A stretch of 64,000 nucleotides of DNA from UBA5078 sp033721235. GTDB taxonomy: Bacteria > Pseudomonadota > Gammaproteobacteria > Pseudomonadales > Pseudohongiellaceae. Of this stretch, positions 34,619 to 42,824 are shown in pieces. The notes below the pieces were generated by a model that had not been told where the DNA came from, made no database searches, and saw only the letters and a program-made list of their open reading frames with translations. The translations under genes were made by a program, and so were the position numbers. Positions within the stretch are counted from its first letter, which is position 1. Each line of letters begins with the position of its first letter. The stretch is from NCBI GenBank assembly GCA_033721235.1, contig JAWWAY010000007.1, positions 62,001-126,000 on the forward strand, written 5' to 3'.

Positions 34619-35860
34619 TTACACCACCTGACCCAATTGGAAGATAGGAAGATACATGGCAATCATTAAGCCGCCTATTAGTGTGCCCAAAACGGACATG
34701 ATTAAGGGCTCCATTAGAGCGGTTAGGCCGTCAACAGCGTTGTCTACCTCTGCCTCGTAGTAGGTGGCACACTTGTCTAGCATGCCATCGAGTGCGCCAG
34801 ATTCCTCACCAATGCCCACCATCTGCGTAATCATTACGGGGAATAGGCCCGTGGTGCGGATGGCGAAATTGAGTTGTTGACCGGAGCTAACATCGTCTTG
34901 AATTTTCTTGGTAGCCGAGTAGTACACAATATTACCGGTGGCTCCCGCAACCGAGTCCAGTGCATCCACCAAGGGCACACCGGCGGCGAAGGTGGTAGAT
35001 AGCGTGCGAGTGAAACGTGCGTAACAGGATTTTTCTATAATTGGGCCGACAATGGGAAGCTTCAATGAGGCTCTATCGATAGCATCAGCGAAGCCTTTGG
35101 AGCGCACGCGAGCTTCCTTGAAGGCATAACCCGCTATGCCTAAACCAATGACTACCTTCCACCAATGGGCTATAGCGATGTCAGATAGGCCGAGTACAAA
35201 CAGAGTGAATGCGGGCAGGTCGGCGCCGAAGCTGCCAAAGGTTTCCGCAAACTGCGGCACCACCTTTACCAATAGAATGCCGGTTACGATAAGAGCGACC
35301 AGAACAACGGCAATTGGGTAGTTCATGGCCTTTTTGATTTTTGATTTTAGCGCTTCGGTTTTTTCCTTATAGGTGGCGACCCTATCGAGCATGGTTTCTA
35401 AGGCGCCGGACTGTTCGCCGGACTCAACTAGGTTACAGAACAATTCGTCGAAATAGCGCGGATGCTTGCGAATGGAGTCGGCAAAATTATTACCAGCGGC
35501 AACATCGTCGCGTACATTGCGGACAAGCTCTGCCATAGAGGCGTTCTCTAGGCTATCGCCTACAATCTCGAAAGATTGCACCAGCGGGATACCCGCCTTC
35601 ATCATGGTGGCTAGTTGCCGGGCAAATATCGCAATATCGCTTGGCGTGATTTTTTGTTTTCGCTCACCGAAAATCTGTTTTGGTTTCTTCCTAACTTTGG
35701 TAGCGGTAACACCCTGTTTTCGCAGTTGCGCCTTCACCAAAGCTTGGCTCGCGCCTGGAATCTCACCCTTAACCTTTTTTCCGCCCTTGTCTGTTCCCTG
35801 CCAGAGGAAAATGGTTTGACCTGCATTTGCGGATGCTTGTGTTGCCATGTTGTGCCTCAA
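34619..35860 (-). CDS. pilC: Type IV pilus inner-membrane platform protein PilC
   Basis: GspF-family platform protein that couples the assembly ATPase to pilin extraction from the membrane. 413 residues, or 409 if the Met at residue 5 (35848) is used. Two homologous T2SSF domains, each with ARQLATMMKAGIPLVQSFEI or FTRTLSTTFAAGVPLVDALD, and three membrane helices (about 175-197, 220-240 and the C-terminal 385-405). Between pilB and pilD in the conserved order. Confidence 0.97.
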   Translation of the reverse strand: MRHNMATQASANAGQTIFLWQGTDKGGKKVKGEIPGASQALVKAQLRKQGVTATKVRKKPKQIFGERKQKITPSDIAIFARQLATMMKAGIPLVQSFEIVGDSLENASMAELVRNVRDDVAAGNNFADSIRKHPRYFDELFCNLVESGEQSGALETMLDRVATYKEKTEALKSKIKKAMNYPIAVVLVALIVTGILLVKVVPQFAETFGSFGADLPAFTLFVLGLSDIAIAHWWKVVIGLGIAGYAFKEARVRSKGFADAIDRASLKLPIVGPIIEKSCYARFTRTLSTTFAAGVPLVDALDSVAGATGNIVYYSATKKIQDDVSSGQQLNFAIRTTGLFPVMITQMVGIGEESGALDGMLDKCATYYEAEVDNAVDGLTALMEPLIMSVLGTLIGGLMIAMYLPIFQLGQVV

Positions 35861-35903
35861 TCTAGACTTATTACGCTACACGATTGCGCCATTGTAGTGG
35901 CTA

Positions 35904-37604
35904 TTATGTCACTCGGTTGGCTTCTTCTAAACTGGTTAAGCCCTTAGCCACTTTGACTAAGGCGGATTGGCGCAGATTATTGAAGCCATCTTTTTGAGCC
36001 TGGTCTGCTATTTCAATGGAGTTGCCATCGTTCATGATAATACGGGAAATACCATCAGTAATAGGAACTACTTCATATATTCCGACACGCCCTTTATAGC
36101 CGTCGTTGCATGCGTCGCAGCCTTTTGGCCCGTACACGGTCAGGTCTTTGGCTTCGTCTTCGCTAAAGCCAGCTTCTACGAGCGCATTGATGGGGAGCTC
36201 TAACTTGACCTTACAGTGATTGCACAGGCGTCGACACAGTCTTTGAGCGATGATAAGCGATACGGAGGTGGCCAGGTTGAAGGCAGGAATGCCCATATTA
36301 CGCAGACGCGTAAGGGTTTCTGGCGCACTATTAGTATGTAGTGTCGACATCACCATATGGCCGGTTTGTGAGGCCTTGATGGCGATCTCGGCAGTCTCCA
36401 AATCCCGTATTTCACCCACCATAATGACGTCTGGGTCTTGACGCAAGAAAGCTCGCAGCGCGGTGGCAAAGGTAAAGCCGATGCGGGCGTTGACCGGCAC
36501 TTGGTTAATTCCCTCAAGGTTAATCTCCACGGGGTCTTCCGCGGTGGAAATATTGGTTTCGGGTGTATTGAGGATATTCAGGCCGGTATAAAGTGAGACT
36601 GTTTTACCGCTACCCGTGGGGCCCGTCACTAGAATTAAACCTTGGCTTTGGTGCAAGGCGTGCATATAGAATGCTTTTTGGTCATCCTCGTAACCGAGGG
36701 CGTCAATCCCCATTTGGGCACTGCTAGGGTCTAGTATCCGTAGCACAATTTTCTCACCCCAAATGGTGGGTAGGGTATTGACCCTGAAGTCGATGGCTCG
36801 AGTACGAGATATCTTCATTTTGATACGACCGTCTTGCGGTAGGCGTCGTTCAGCGATATCCATTTGGGACATGATCTTTAATCGCGAGGCGATTCTACTG
36901 GCCACCGACAGGGGAGGAGTGGCAATTTCCTTTAATATGCCATCGGTTCTAAAACGAATGCGGTAGCTCTTTTCATAGGGTTCCACATGTATATCTGAAG
37001 CGCCGGTTCTTATTGCGTCCAGTAAGACCTTATTGACGAACTTAACGATAGGGGTTTCGTCGAGGGCATCGTCAAGCTCCTCTTCCTTTAGCCCTGTTTC
37101 TTGCAGCTCTATGTCTAGGCCTTCAAGGTCAGAATCATCGAGCATGCCTAGCAGCGAGTCACCGCCTTCCAATTGCTCGAGAACCTTGTCTATGGCCGGC
37201 GAGAGCTTGTTCTCATCGACGATGATAACGTCCGTGCTGAGGCCGGTATGAAACTTTACTTCATCAAAGGCGCTCATATTGGTCGGGTCAGCGACAGCTA
37301 GATAGAGCCTATTGCCACGCTTGTACAAGGGTAATACACGATGCTTGCGCAAGAGCTTAGGGTCTACCAAGTCACTCGGGCAAAGCTGGAGATCGAAAGA
37401 GTTGAGATCAAGAAGCGGAGCGCCAAACTCTTCTGATGCCGATTGCGCAATGTGAGCGCTATCGGCTAGCTTGTTCTTGACCAAATGCGTCACAAAAGGA
37501 GTCTTCTCGCGTTTAGCGGTGGCGAGCGCCTTCTCGGCCTCTGCCTGAGTAAGAAGACTATCTGTGACCAGTCGCTTGGCTAAGCCGCTTATCGTTGTCT
37601 GCAT
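35904..37604 (-). CDS. pilB: Type IV pilus extension ATPase PilB
   Basis: Hexameric GspE-family ATPase that powers pilus assembly. 566 residues. N-terminal GspE_N domain (about 10-150), then the ATPase core with Walker A GPTGSGKT (328-335, Lys334), Asp box, Walker B QDPDVIMVGEIRD, and a C-terminal zinc motif (CRRLCNHC ... CDACNDGYKG). It is divergent from pilA. The retraction ATPase genes pilT/pilU are not in this window. Confidence 0.97.
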   Translation of the reverse strand: MQTTISGLAKRLVTDSLLTQAEAEKALATAKREKTPFVTHLVKNKLADSAHIAQSASEEFGAPLLDLNSFDLQLCPSDLVDPKLLRKHRVLPLYKRGNRLYLAVADPTNMSAFDEVKFHTGLSTDVIIVDENKLSPAIDKVLEQLEGGDSLLGMLDDSDLEGLDIELQETGLKEEELDDALDETPIVKFVNKVLLDAIRTGASDIHVEPYEKSYRIRFRTDGILKEIATPPLSVASRIASRLKIMSQMDIAERRLPQDGRIKMKISRTRAIDFRVNTLPTIWGEKIVLRILDPSSAQMGIDALGYEDDQKAFYMHALHQSQGLILVTGPTGSGKTVSLYTGLNILNTPETNISTAEDPVEINLEGINQVPVNARIGFTFATALRAFLRQDPDVIMVGEIRDLETAEIAIKASQTGHMVMSTLHTNSAPETLTRLRNMGIPAFNLATSVSLIIAQRLCRRLCNHCKVKLELPINALVEAGFSEDEAKDLTVYGPKGCDACNDGYKGRVGIYEVVPITDGISRIIMNDGNSIEIADQAQKDGFNNLRQSALVKVAKGLTSLEEANRVT

Positions 37605-37786
37605 TTTATTAATTATCGTGCCTTAGGCCTTAGAGTTTAGTCATAGTATAGATTAAAGCACTGTTCCAAGGTAATAAACTGCTTCTTAATAGCCGCTACC
37701 CGTCAAGCAATGACAGAGTGTTATGGAGAGGTGTGTTTAGTAAAGGAATGACCTTGTGGGTAGCTTGGCGACAAATTGCGCCTGTA

Positions 37787-37805
37787 ACTGACAAAATTTG
37801 TCAGT
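37787..37805. promoter_or_regulatory. Perfect 19-bp palindrome between pilB and pilA
   Basis: ACTGACAAA-A-TTTGTCAGT: 9-bp arms around one central base. It lies in the 437-base pilB/pilA divergent region (37605-38041), about 180 bases from the pilB start and 235 from pilA. Size and symmetry suit a dimeric repressor or activator. No T run follows. The binding protein is unknown. Confidence 0.5.
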
Positions 37806-37847
37806 GCGTGGGTTTGGTGTTCTGTGAACGAGTTAACAGTTGGATTT

Positions 37848-37876
37848 TTGTGATTTTTTGAATAAAAAAATAATAT
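37848..37876 (+). promoter_or_regulatory. Candidate sigma-70 promoter for the first pilin
   Basis: TTGTGA at 37848-37853 and TAATAT at 37871-37876 with 17-base spacing, leaving a leader of about 160 bases. The surroundings are AT-rich, which raises the chance of a false match. Confidence 0.35.
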
Positions 37877-37923
37877 CTTTAGAATCAGTTGCTTAGGTTT
37901 TTCTTGAGGTGATTTTTGGAAGT

Positions 37924-37939
37924 TGGCACAACATATGTA
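37924..37939 (+). promoter_or_regulatory. Weak candidate sigma-54 promoter for the first pilin
   Basis: TGGCAC at 37924-37929 is a perfect -24 element, but the -12 element reads ATGTA instead of TTGCA. Pilin genes of Pseudomonas use sigma-54 with PilSR, which makes the site worth listing; the altered -12 box lowers confidence. Confidence 0.25.
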
Positions 37940-38041
37940 CTATCCAAACCAACTGAAACGAATTTCAGGTAGTGATTTAAATGGGCCGCAGCAAGGCCGC
38001 AAAAGATTGACACGTTAAAATAACCCCCTAGGAGATATGAA

Positions 38042-38452
38042 ATGAAACAAGCGACTTCACAAAAAGGTTTTACATTGATCGAATTGATGATCGTGGTAGC
38101 AATTATCGGCATCTTGGCCGCTGTGGCACTACCTGCTTATCAAACTTACACGCAACGTGCGGCGTTCTCAGAAGTGGTGCTGGCTACTACACCGTATAAG
38201 AGCGCATTCGAGGTAGCGGCGCAAACTGGTCGTATCACTACATTAGTGGGCACTGACTCAGGCGCAAACGGTATCCCAGCCGACGCAGTTGCGTCAGGCG
38301 TTGTTGCATCTGTTGTCATGGATGAAGGTGTCATTACAGCGACAGGAACCGCTGATGTTGGTGGCTATACATACACGTTAACGCCAGACGATACAACTGC
38401 ACCTATCCAGTGGACTGAAGGTGGTACTTGCCAAGCAGCTGGTGTGTGCTAG
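38042..38452 (+). CDS. pilA: Type IV pilin, first of a tandem pair
   Basis: 136-residue type IVa prepilin. Leader MKQATSQKG is cut before Phe10, leaving the classic mature N-terminus FTLIELMIVVAIIGILAA with Glu at position 5. The rest is a short globular domain ending in a disulfide pair Cys130-Cys136, the D-loop. AGGAG lies just upstream of the ATG. Likely the major pilin, given its long regulatory region and a downstream stem-loop. Its paralogue follows after 217 bases. Confidence 0.94.
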   Translation: MKQATSQKGFTLIELMIVVAIIGILAAVALPAYQTYTQRAAFSEVVLATTPYKSAFEVAAQTGRITTLVGTDSGANGIPADAVASGVVASVVMDEGVITATGTADVGGYTYTLTPDDTTAPIQWTEGGTCQAAGVC

Positions 38453-38475
38453 TAGAGCGATCATAATATGCTTTA

Positions 38476-38501
38476 ATTGGCGCGCTCTAGGGCGCGCCAA
38501 T
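38476..38501 (+). terminator. GC-rich hairpin after the first pilin
   Basis: 10-bp stem ATTGGCGCGC / GCGCGCCAAT with a 6-base loop, 23 bases after the stop. No T run follows, so it may act as a stabilising 3' stem or a partial terminator that sets the ratio of first to second pilin message. Confidence 0.6.
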
Positions 38502-38598
38502 CACTTTAAGGCTGCATAGTTTACTGATTAGTGAGAACAGGACTCGTCGAACTCACTTAAAATTAACAACGACGATGTTTTGAGTTAGTGGCTATGGT

Positions 38599-38629
38599 TT
38601 GGGCTTCTAACAAACTCATAGTTTATAAT
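38599..38629 (+). promoter_or_regulatory. Candidate promoter for the second pilin
   Basis: A perfect TATAAT at 38624-38629 with TTGGGC at 38599-38604 (19-base spacing, longer than ideal). Start near 38636 lies after a GTG at 38631, so translation should begin at ATG 38670. Confidence 0.5.
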
Positions 38630-38669
38630 AGTGAAAAAATTCTCCCAAATAAATTTAGAGGCTCTTGCC

Positions 38670-39080
38670 ATGCGCTTATCAGCAGATCGCCATAAAGGTT
38701 TTACACTGATCGAGTTGATGATAGTGGTTGCCATTATTGGTATTTTGGCTTCGGTAGCCCTTCCCGCCTATCAGACTTATACGATGCGAGCGCGTTTTTC
38801 TGAAGTAATTTTGGCGACAACTCCCTTTAAGACAGCCTTAGGCTTGGCTATTCAAAGTGGCAGAATTACCACGTTGGTAGGTGCTGATGCAGGGACTCAG
38901 GGAATTCCTCCCGCACTTGGCGCTAGTGGTTGGTTAGCATCCGCGACGGTGGATGAGGGCGTGATTATTGCCACGGGCACTGCAGATGTTGACAACCATA
39001 CGTATACTTTAACTCCGTCGCTTGCAGCTCCTATTCAGTGGACTGAAGGTGGGACTTGCATCAATATCGGCCTATGTTAA
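38670..39080 (+). CDS. Type IV pilin, second of a tandem pair
   Basis: Paralogue of the preceding pilin: both have 136 residues with this start. ATG 38670 has AGAGG 8 bases upstream and gives a short basic leader MRLSADRHKG cut before Phe11; a GTG at 38631 in frame would give an overlong leader and precedes the likely transcription start. Mature N-terminus FTLIELMIVVAIIGILAS; C-terminal disulfide pair Cys130-Cys136. Regions ATTP(F/Y)K, GRITTLVG, DEGVI.ATGTADV and APIQWTEGGTC are shared with the first pilin, while the middle (about 85-105) differs. Confidence 0.92.
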   Translation: MRLSADRHKGFTLIELMIVVAIIGILASVALPAYQTYTMRARFSEVILATTPFKTALGLAIQSGRITTLVGADAGTQGIPPALGASGWLASATVDEGVIIATGTADVDNHTYTLTPSLAAPIQWTEGGTCINIGLC

Positions 39081-39122
39081 TTAATTCGATTTATTAGTGG
39101 TTAATGCTTGAGGTGTAACTGA

Positions 39123-39899
39123 GTGTTGGCGCTTTCTAGTCTTTCCCAGTCTCGTTTTTCTGCTGCTTTTGCTCACTTCTTATTTAGTGTCGCTGTTTTT
39201 ACCCTCTTTGTTGGCGTCTTGATATTCTTCTGGTTCCCCAACCCCTATTTCTCTGCTTCCGGTGGTTGGCAGGGCTTACGAATAGTCGCTGCGGTTGATT
39301 TGGTCTTGGGCCCACTTATAACCCTCATTATTTTTAATTCCAAGAAATCACGCCGTGAACTCTCATTCGATATTGGGGTCGTTGTGCTGATTCAGTTGTC
39401 CGCCTTGCTGTGGGGGATTAAGTCTGTCTATGAGCAGCGGCCAGTGGCAGTTGCCTTTATGGATAGCAGTTTCTATACCGTGCCCGCATCTGCCCTGAGC
39501 CAGCAAGGCTTCAATCTTGCTGAATTAGATGAGTTCGGTGAGGACAGGCCTGTCTTTGTCTATATTGAGCGTCCATACGAAGGTGCTGATTTAGAGCGTT
39601 TTGTAGAGATGGTGGAAGAGGAAGGGGTGCCTCCCCACGAGCAGCCCTGGTTATACCGGCCTATGGCAGATAACTTCGATCGCATTAGAAATGCTAATCT
39701 GGATATTGACGAGATCGTGTCGGTAAATGCTGCAATGAAGGCCGATTTAGAGGACTTGCTGGAGGCGAGCGGAACGTCCCTCCATGATAATTTTTATATA
39801 GCGCTGACCTCTAGGTATCGGAATGTCGTCCTCGTGTTTGACCCCCAAGCTAGGCTGCTTGGTTATGTGAATGCGCCTTATAAGAAAGGCGAAGTATAG
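39123..39899 (+). CDS. tfpZ: TfpX/TfpZ family type IV pilin accessory protein
   Basis: 258-residue membrane protein of the family encoded next to pilin genes in Pseudomonas and relatives, where it modulates pilin assembly. Two to three N-terminal membrane helices (about 16-38, 47-68, 80-98; FPNPYFSASGGWQGLRIVAAVDLVLGPLITLIIF is characteristic) and a soluble C-terminal domain. Starts with GTG 39123 behind GAGG, 42 bases after the second pilin, so probably co-transcribed with it. Choice among TfpX, TfpY and TfpZ subfamilies is not firm. Confidence 0.82.
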   Translation: MLALSSLSQSRFSAAFAHFLFSVAVFTLFVGVLIFFWFPNPYFSASGGWQGLRIVAAVDLVLGPLITLIIFNSKKSRRELSFDIGVVVLIQLSALLWGIKSVYEQRPVAVAFMDSSFYTVPASALSQQGFNLAELDEFGEDRPVFVYIERPYEGADLERFVEMVEEEGVPPHEQPWLYRPMADNFDRIRNANLDIDEIVSVNAAMKADLEDLLEASGTSLHDNFYIALTSRYRNVVLVFDPQARLLGYVNAPYKKGEV

Positions 39900-40084
39900 G
39901 ATTGTAGCGCCTAGCGCCCATCTTGATTAATACCCCTAGGTGGTTTATGGTAGCCGGCTTTTACTCATTCACAGCCGGGGAATGATCGGGCGCCTGTTCA
40001 GGTATGGTTCAGCCTGACTTGTTAAGATTAGAACTGTGAAAAACTTGAATTTGATGCACTGTGTTGAGTGCTGGAGTACATGAA

Positions 40085-40486
40085 ATGAAGAAAGCTCGAA
40101 TCTCTATTGCGACCTTGTTTGCGCTTGTTTTAACGGGCACAGCTGCGGCTGGCGCGGGTGCCGCACCCACTTCTCTATCAGAGGGTGTTTACACGGCTGA
40201 ACAGGCCGAATCAGGTAAACCATTGTTCGAGAAAAGCTGTAATGCCTGCCACAATGCGGATTTCTATAAGACGGTATTGCAAACATGGCGCGGCGAGCCA
40301 ATGCAGTACTTGTTCGAGCAGGTCATGAGTGCGATGCCAGCCGACAACCCTGGCTCCTTGTATGACACTGAATACGAGCAAATTTTCGCTCATATTCTAG
40401 AGCTTGTCGGTTTCCCCGCGGGTGACACGGAGCTTAGCTACTCCAGTGGCATGATGATGGATGTGGAAGTTGAAAGCGCTCCGTGA
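40085..40486 (+). CDS. Small secreted c-type cytochrome
   Basis: 133 residues from ATG 40085 (GGAG 8 bases upstream; an in-frame ATG at 40061 would add eight residues). A signal peptide covers about residues 1-27. One haem-binding CNACH motif at 52-56, then a helical class I cytochrome fold with a likely Met axial ligand in MSAMPADNPG. Such single-haem proteins carry electrons in the periplasm. The final 15 residues include a Met-rich GMMMDVEVE. No oxidase or dehydrogenase gene adjoins it, so the partner is unknown. Confidence 0.87.
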   Translation: MKKARISIATLFALVLTGTAAAGAGAAPTSLSEGVYTAEQAESGKPLFEKSCNACHNADFYKTVLQTWRGEPMQYLFEQVMSAMPADNPGSLYDTEYEQIFAHILELVGFPAGDTELSYSSGMMMDVEVESAP

Positions 40487-40502
40487 TCCCTTGTGAGATT
40501 TG

Positions 40503-40527
40503 AAAAACCCGCCTAGGCGGGTTTTTT
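40503..40527. terminator. Bidirectional intrinsic terminator
   Basis: AAAAACCCGCC (40503-40513) pairs with GGCGGGTTTTT (40516-40526) and runs into further T. It ends the cytochrome gene on plus and, with the A run on the left, the nuclease gene on minus. Confidence 0.9.
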
Positions 40528-40539
40528 TATGCCTGCAAT

Positions 40540-41229
40540 TTAGCGTTCGCACTCATCCAAGAGCTTATTAATTTTATTGCGATCCCTATTGGCTAGTTGC
40601 AGTTCATATTTCTCGGCCACTATGCGCCATTGGCGAGCATAGGAACATTGATACTCCTTTCGGGGCAGGTAGCGACTGGGACCCCGATTTCGTTTCTTGC
40701 GAATCTCCTTGCGGTCTATGGCAATCACATTGAGCGGATCATTTGCGAAAGCTAGTTTCTTATTGGGTGACCAGTAATCACCGCCATTATTATGGGCATA
40801 TTCGAGTGGGATAATATGATCCAACGCTAGCTGTGCTGCCACGGTGAATACCTTGCCTGTGTATTCATCGAGCCATTCGCCAGTTCTTACGGTGCACTCG
40901 CGTGGATTGCTAAAACTGACGGGTACGAGGCTTGATGCCGCTAATACCTCCTGACGTGTGCTTTGACAGTCGCCATCGTAGTCCAGGTCATAAGACCAAT
41001 CGTCAGGGTTGAAGAATTGACTGCGTTCGGTTGGACGATCAAAGACGCTGGTGTAGCCGGTTCGGCCTACGGGGTCGGGTTCCTGGCAGAGTGACATATG
41101 GCAGTGGTAGCCACCTGTGACGTAGTGGCCGCCGTTGTCATCGAGGCGTCCAGGGTGCCCAAGGCAGCTGGAGTGGAACAGCGCAAGCAGTAGCGCGGGA
41201 AGCACTTTGCCAGATAGTGGGATAGACAT
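40540..41229 (-). CDS. Secreted HNH-type nuclease (DUF1524-like) with N-terminal YHYH-like metal motif
   Basis: 229 residues with a signal peptide (about 1-24). Just after it comes GRLDDNGGHYVTGGYHCH, a His-rich motif seen at the front of several exported nucleases. The nuclease core has LALDHIIPLEYAHNNGG with His138 as probable catalytic base, and FANDPLNVIAI (Asn163) completing an HNH/beta-beta-alpha-metal pattern; KKRNRGPSRYLP is a DUF1524-type feature. Cysteines at 22, 43, 48, 88, 112, 195 and 227 could form periplasmic disulfides. A strong AGGAGG precedes the ATG. Likely nutritional or periplasmic DNase; target not known. Confidence 0.78.
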   Translation of the reverse strand: MSIPLSGKVLPALLLALFHSSCLGHPGRLDDNGGHYVTGGYHCHMSLCQEPDPVGRTGYTSVFDRPTERSQFFNPDDWSYDLDYDGDCQSTRQEVLAASSLVPVSFSNPRECTVRTGEWLDEYTGKVFTVAAQLALDHIIPLEYAHNNGGDYWSPNKKLAFANDPLNVIAIDRKEIRKKRNRGPSRYLPRKEYQCSYARQWRIVAEKYELQLANRDRNKINKLLDECER

Positions 41230-41252
41230 GACACCTCCTTGTGTACGTTTGC

Positions 41253-42083
41253 TTAGTCAAAGAGCATAGAGAGATCGATGGCTCTACAGTTCTTGGTGAG
41301 TGCTCCAATCGAAATAAAGTCTACCCCAGTCTCTGCAATTGGGACCAGCGTCGACTTATTCACGCCGCCTGAGGCTTCCAGCTTAGCTTGCCCTTTGTTT
41401 AGGGCGACGGCCTGCTGTAGCTGAGCAAGGGGGAAATTATCTAGCATAATAGTGTCAGCTTTAGCAGTAAGCGCTTCCCTTAACTGTTCTAAGGTCTCTA
41501 CTTCGACCTCCACTGGTTTGTCCGAGTGCAATTGTCGAGCGAGCTGGATTGCTTTGCTGATAGAGCCGCAGGCGTTGATATGATTCTCTTTGATAAGAAA
41601 AGCATCGTATAAGCCAATACGGTGGTTATGGCAGCCGCCTATTTTTACCGCGTATTTTTGCGCTGTTCTAAGCCCCGGAATGGTTTTGCGAGTATCGAGT
41701 AGTCTGACCTCAGTGTGCTTTGTCATTTGCGCGTATTCAAAGCAGATGCTTGCAGTGCCAGACAGGGTTTGAATGAAGTTGAGAATATTGCGCTCTGCGG
41801 TAAGAAGAGAGCGGGCCAGACCGCTAAGGCTTGCGATGCGCTGGTCGCTCTCAATGCTGTCCCCGTCTTGCACATGCCATTGAATGCTTGCGCTCGGGTC
41901 CACCTGTCTAAGGACCTCATTGGCCCATGGTGTGCCGCAAAAAATAGCGTTTTCTCTGGCATAAATACTCGCATTGGCCTGGGTGTCGTGGCCGATAAGT
42001 TGAGCCGTGATATCACCACTGCCTACGTCTTCACGTAGGGCGTTGCTTACGGTGGATTCGATATCTGAAGGGAGCGTAGTCAT
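41253..42083 (-). CDS. nadC: Nicotinate-nucleotide pyrophosphorylase (quinolinate phosphoribosyltransferase) NadC
   Basis: Converts quinolinate and PRPP to nicotinate mononucleotide in de novo NAD synthesis. 276 residues. Signatures: REDVGSGDITAQLI near the N-terminus, LLTAERNILNFIQTLSGTAS, LLDTRKTIPGLRTAQKYAVKIGGCHNHRIGLYDAFLIKENH (active-site Arg, Lys and His), EVEVETLEQL, DTIMLDNF and EASGGVN near the C-terminus. AGGA precedes the ATG. Near ampD, as in E. coli and Pseudomonas. Confidence 0.97.
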   Translation of the reverse strand: MTTLPSDIESTVSNALREDVGSGDITAQLIGHDTQANASIYARENAIFCGTPWANEVLRQVDPSASIQWHVQDGDSIESDQRIASLSGLARSLLTAERNILNFIQTLSGTASICFEYAQMTKHTEVRLLDTRKTIPGLRTAQKYAVKIGGCHNHRIGLYDAFLIKENHINACGSISKAIQLARQLHSDKPVEVEVETLEQLREALTAKADTIMLDNFPLAQLQQAVALNKGQAKLEASGGVNKSTLVPIAETGVDFISIGALTKNCRAIDLSMLFD

Positions 42084-42112
42084 TCGGGTTCCTATGGTTT
42101 GCTTCCTTGCCT

Positions 42113-42643
42113 TTAGGGAAGCTGTCTAAGAGTGAGGCGATTGCCAGATTGGCTGAATTCTACTTTTCTTAATGCGCTCATGCCCAGTAGCGCTGTGCCC
42201 GGCCCCATGGAGGGGTTGATGCTAGCTGAGACATCGCGCAAGTGGATGTCGCCAATGTCCAGGGTATCGATGCGGGAACGGTAGATGGTGATGGTTCCAT
42301 TAGCTGTATTGGCGGCACCTCTGCCTAGTTTTTCTAGGCCAATTTCCTCGGCAAGGCTCTCTGGGATGACGACATCTGTTGCGCCAGTATCGAGCAAAAA
42401 ATCGACCTCATGACCGTTGACCAAGCCTCTCAATACATAGTGTCCTTGGCGGTTTCGTTGAAGATCTATCGAAACGCTGCCGTCACTATTATGCTGGCTT
42501 TGTAATACTTGATTGGGATTGTCGCGTTGCTCCAAAGCACCATCGAAGAACATCGTTAGCAACACTAAGCCCAGAGCGAAGCTCGCCATGAGCATGCCAA
42601 GCCCTAAGGGTTTGCTAGGTTTGTTGTGGGGTGCTGAGTTCAT
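42113..42643 (-). CDS. Membrane-anchored retropepsin-like aspartic protease (clan AA, TIGR02281-like)
   Basis: 176 residues: one N-terminal membrane helix (about 15-34), then a single retropepsin-like domain with the catalytic DTGA motif (Asp85) in FLLDTGATDVVIPESLAEEIGL and the second family block GPGTALLGMSALRKVEFSQSGNRLTLRQ. Proteins with one Asp motif work as homodimers. It is 29 bases upstream of nadC and divergent from ampD; a similar protease between nadC and ampD occurs in several gammaproteobacteria. Substrate unknown. Confidence 0.85.
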   Translation of the reverse strand: MNSAPHNKPSKPLGLGMLMASFALGLVLLTMFFDGALEQRDNPNQVLQSQHNSDGSVSIDLQRNRQGHYVLRGLVNGHEVDFLLDTGATDVVIPESLAEEIGLEKLGRGAANTANGTITIYRSRIDTLDIGDIHLRDVSASINPSMGPGTALLGMSALRKVEFSQSGNRLTLRQLP

Positions 42644-42824
42644 TGTTGTTCTGGTGTGTCGCTAAGTTGGAGGCAAAATTATCGCGTATCCGAGCTTGGA
42701 ATAATAGGCGTGCATCGCAATCGACGTAACGTAGCGCTAGAATGGAGAGCCAATGATGCCGGCTCGGTTTATACGGAGCCTTCGAGAGCTTTTAGTGATC
42801 GGATGAGTTTAATGGAGACAGGAT

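Noticed and set aside
37764..37782. TTGGCGACAAATTGCG as a sigma-54 promoter
   Set aside because: The GG and GC elements are one base too close for sigma-54.
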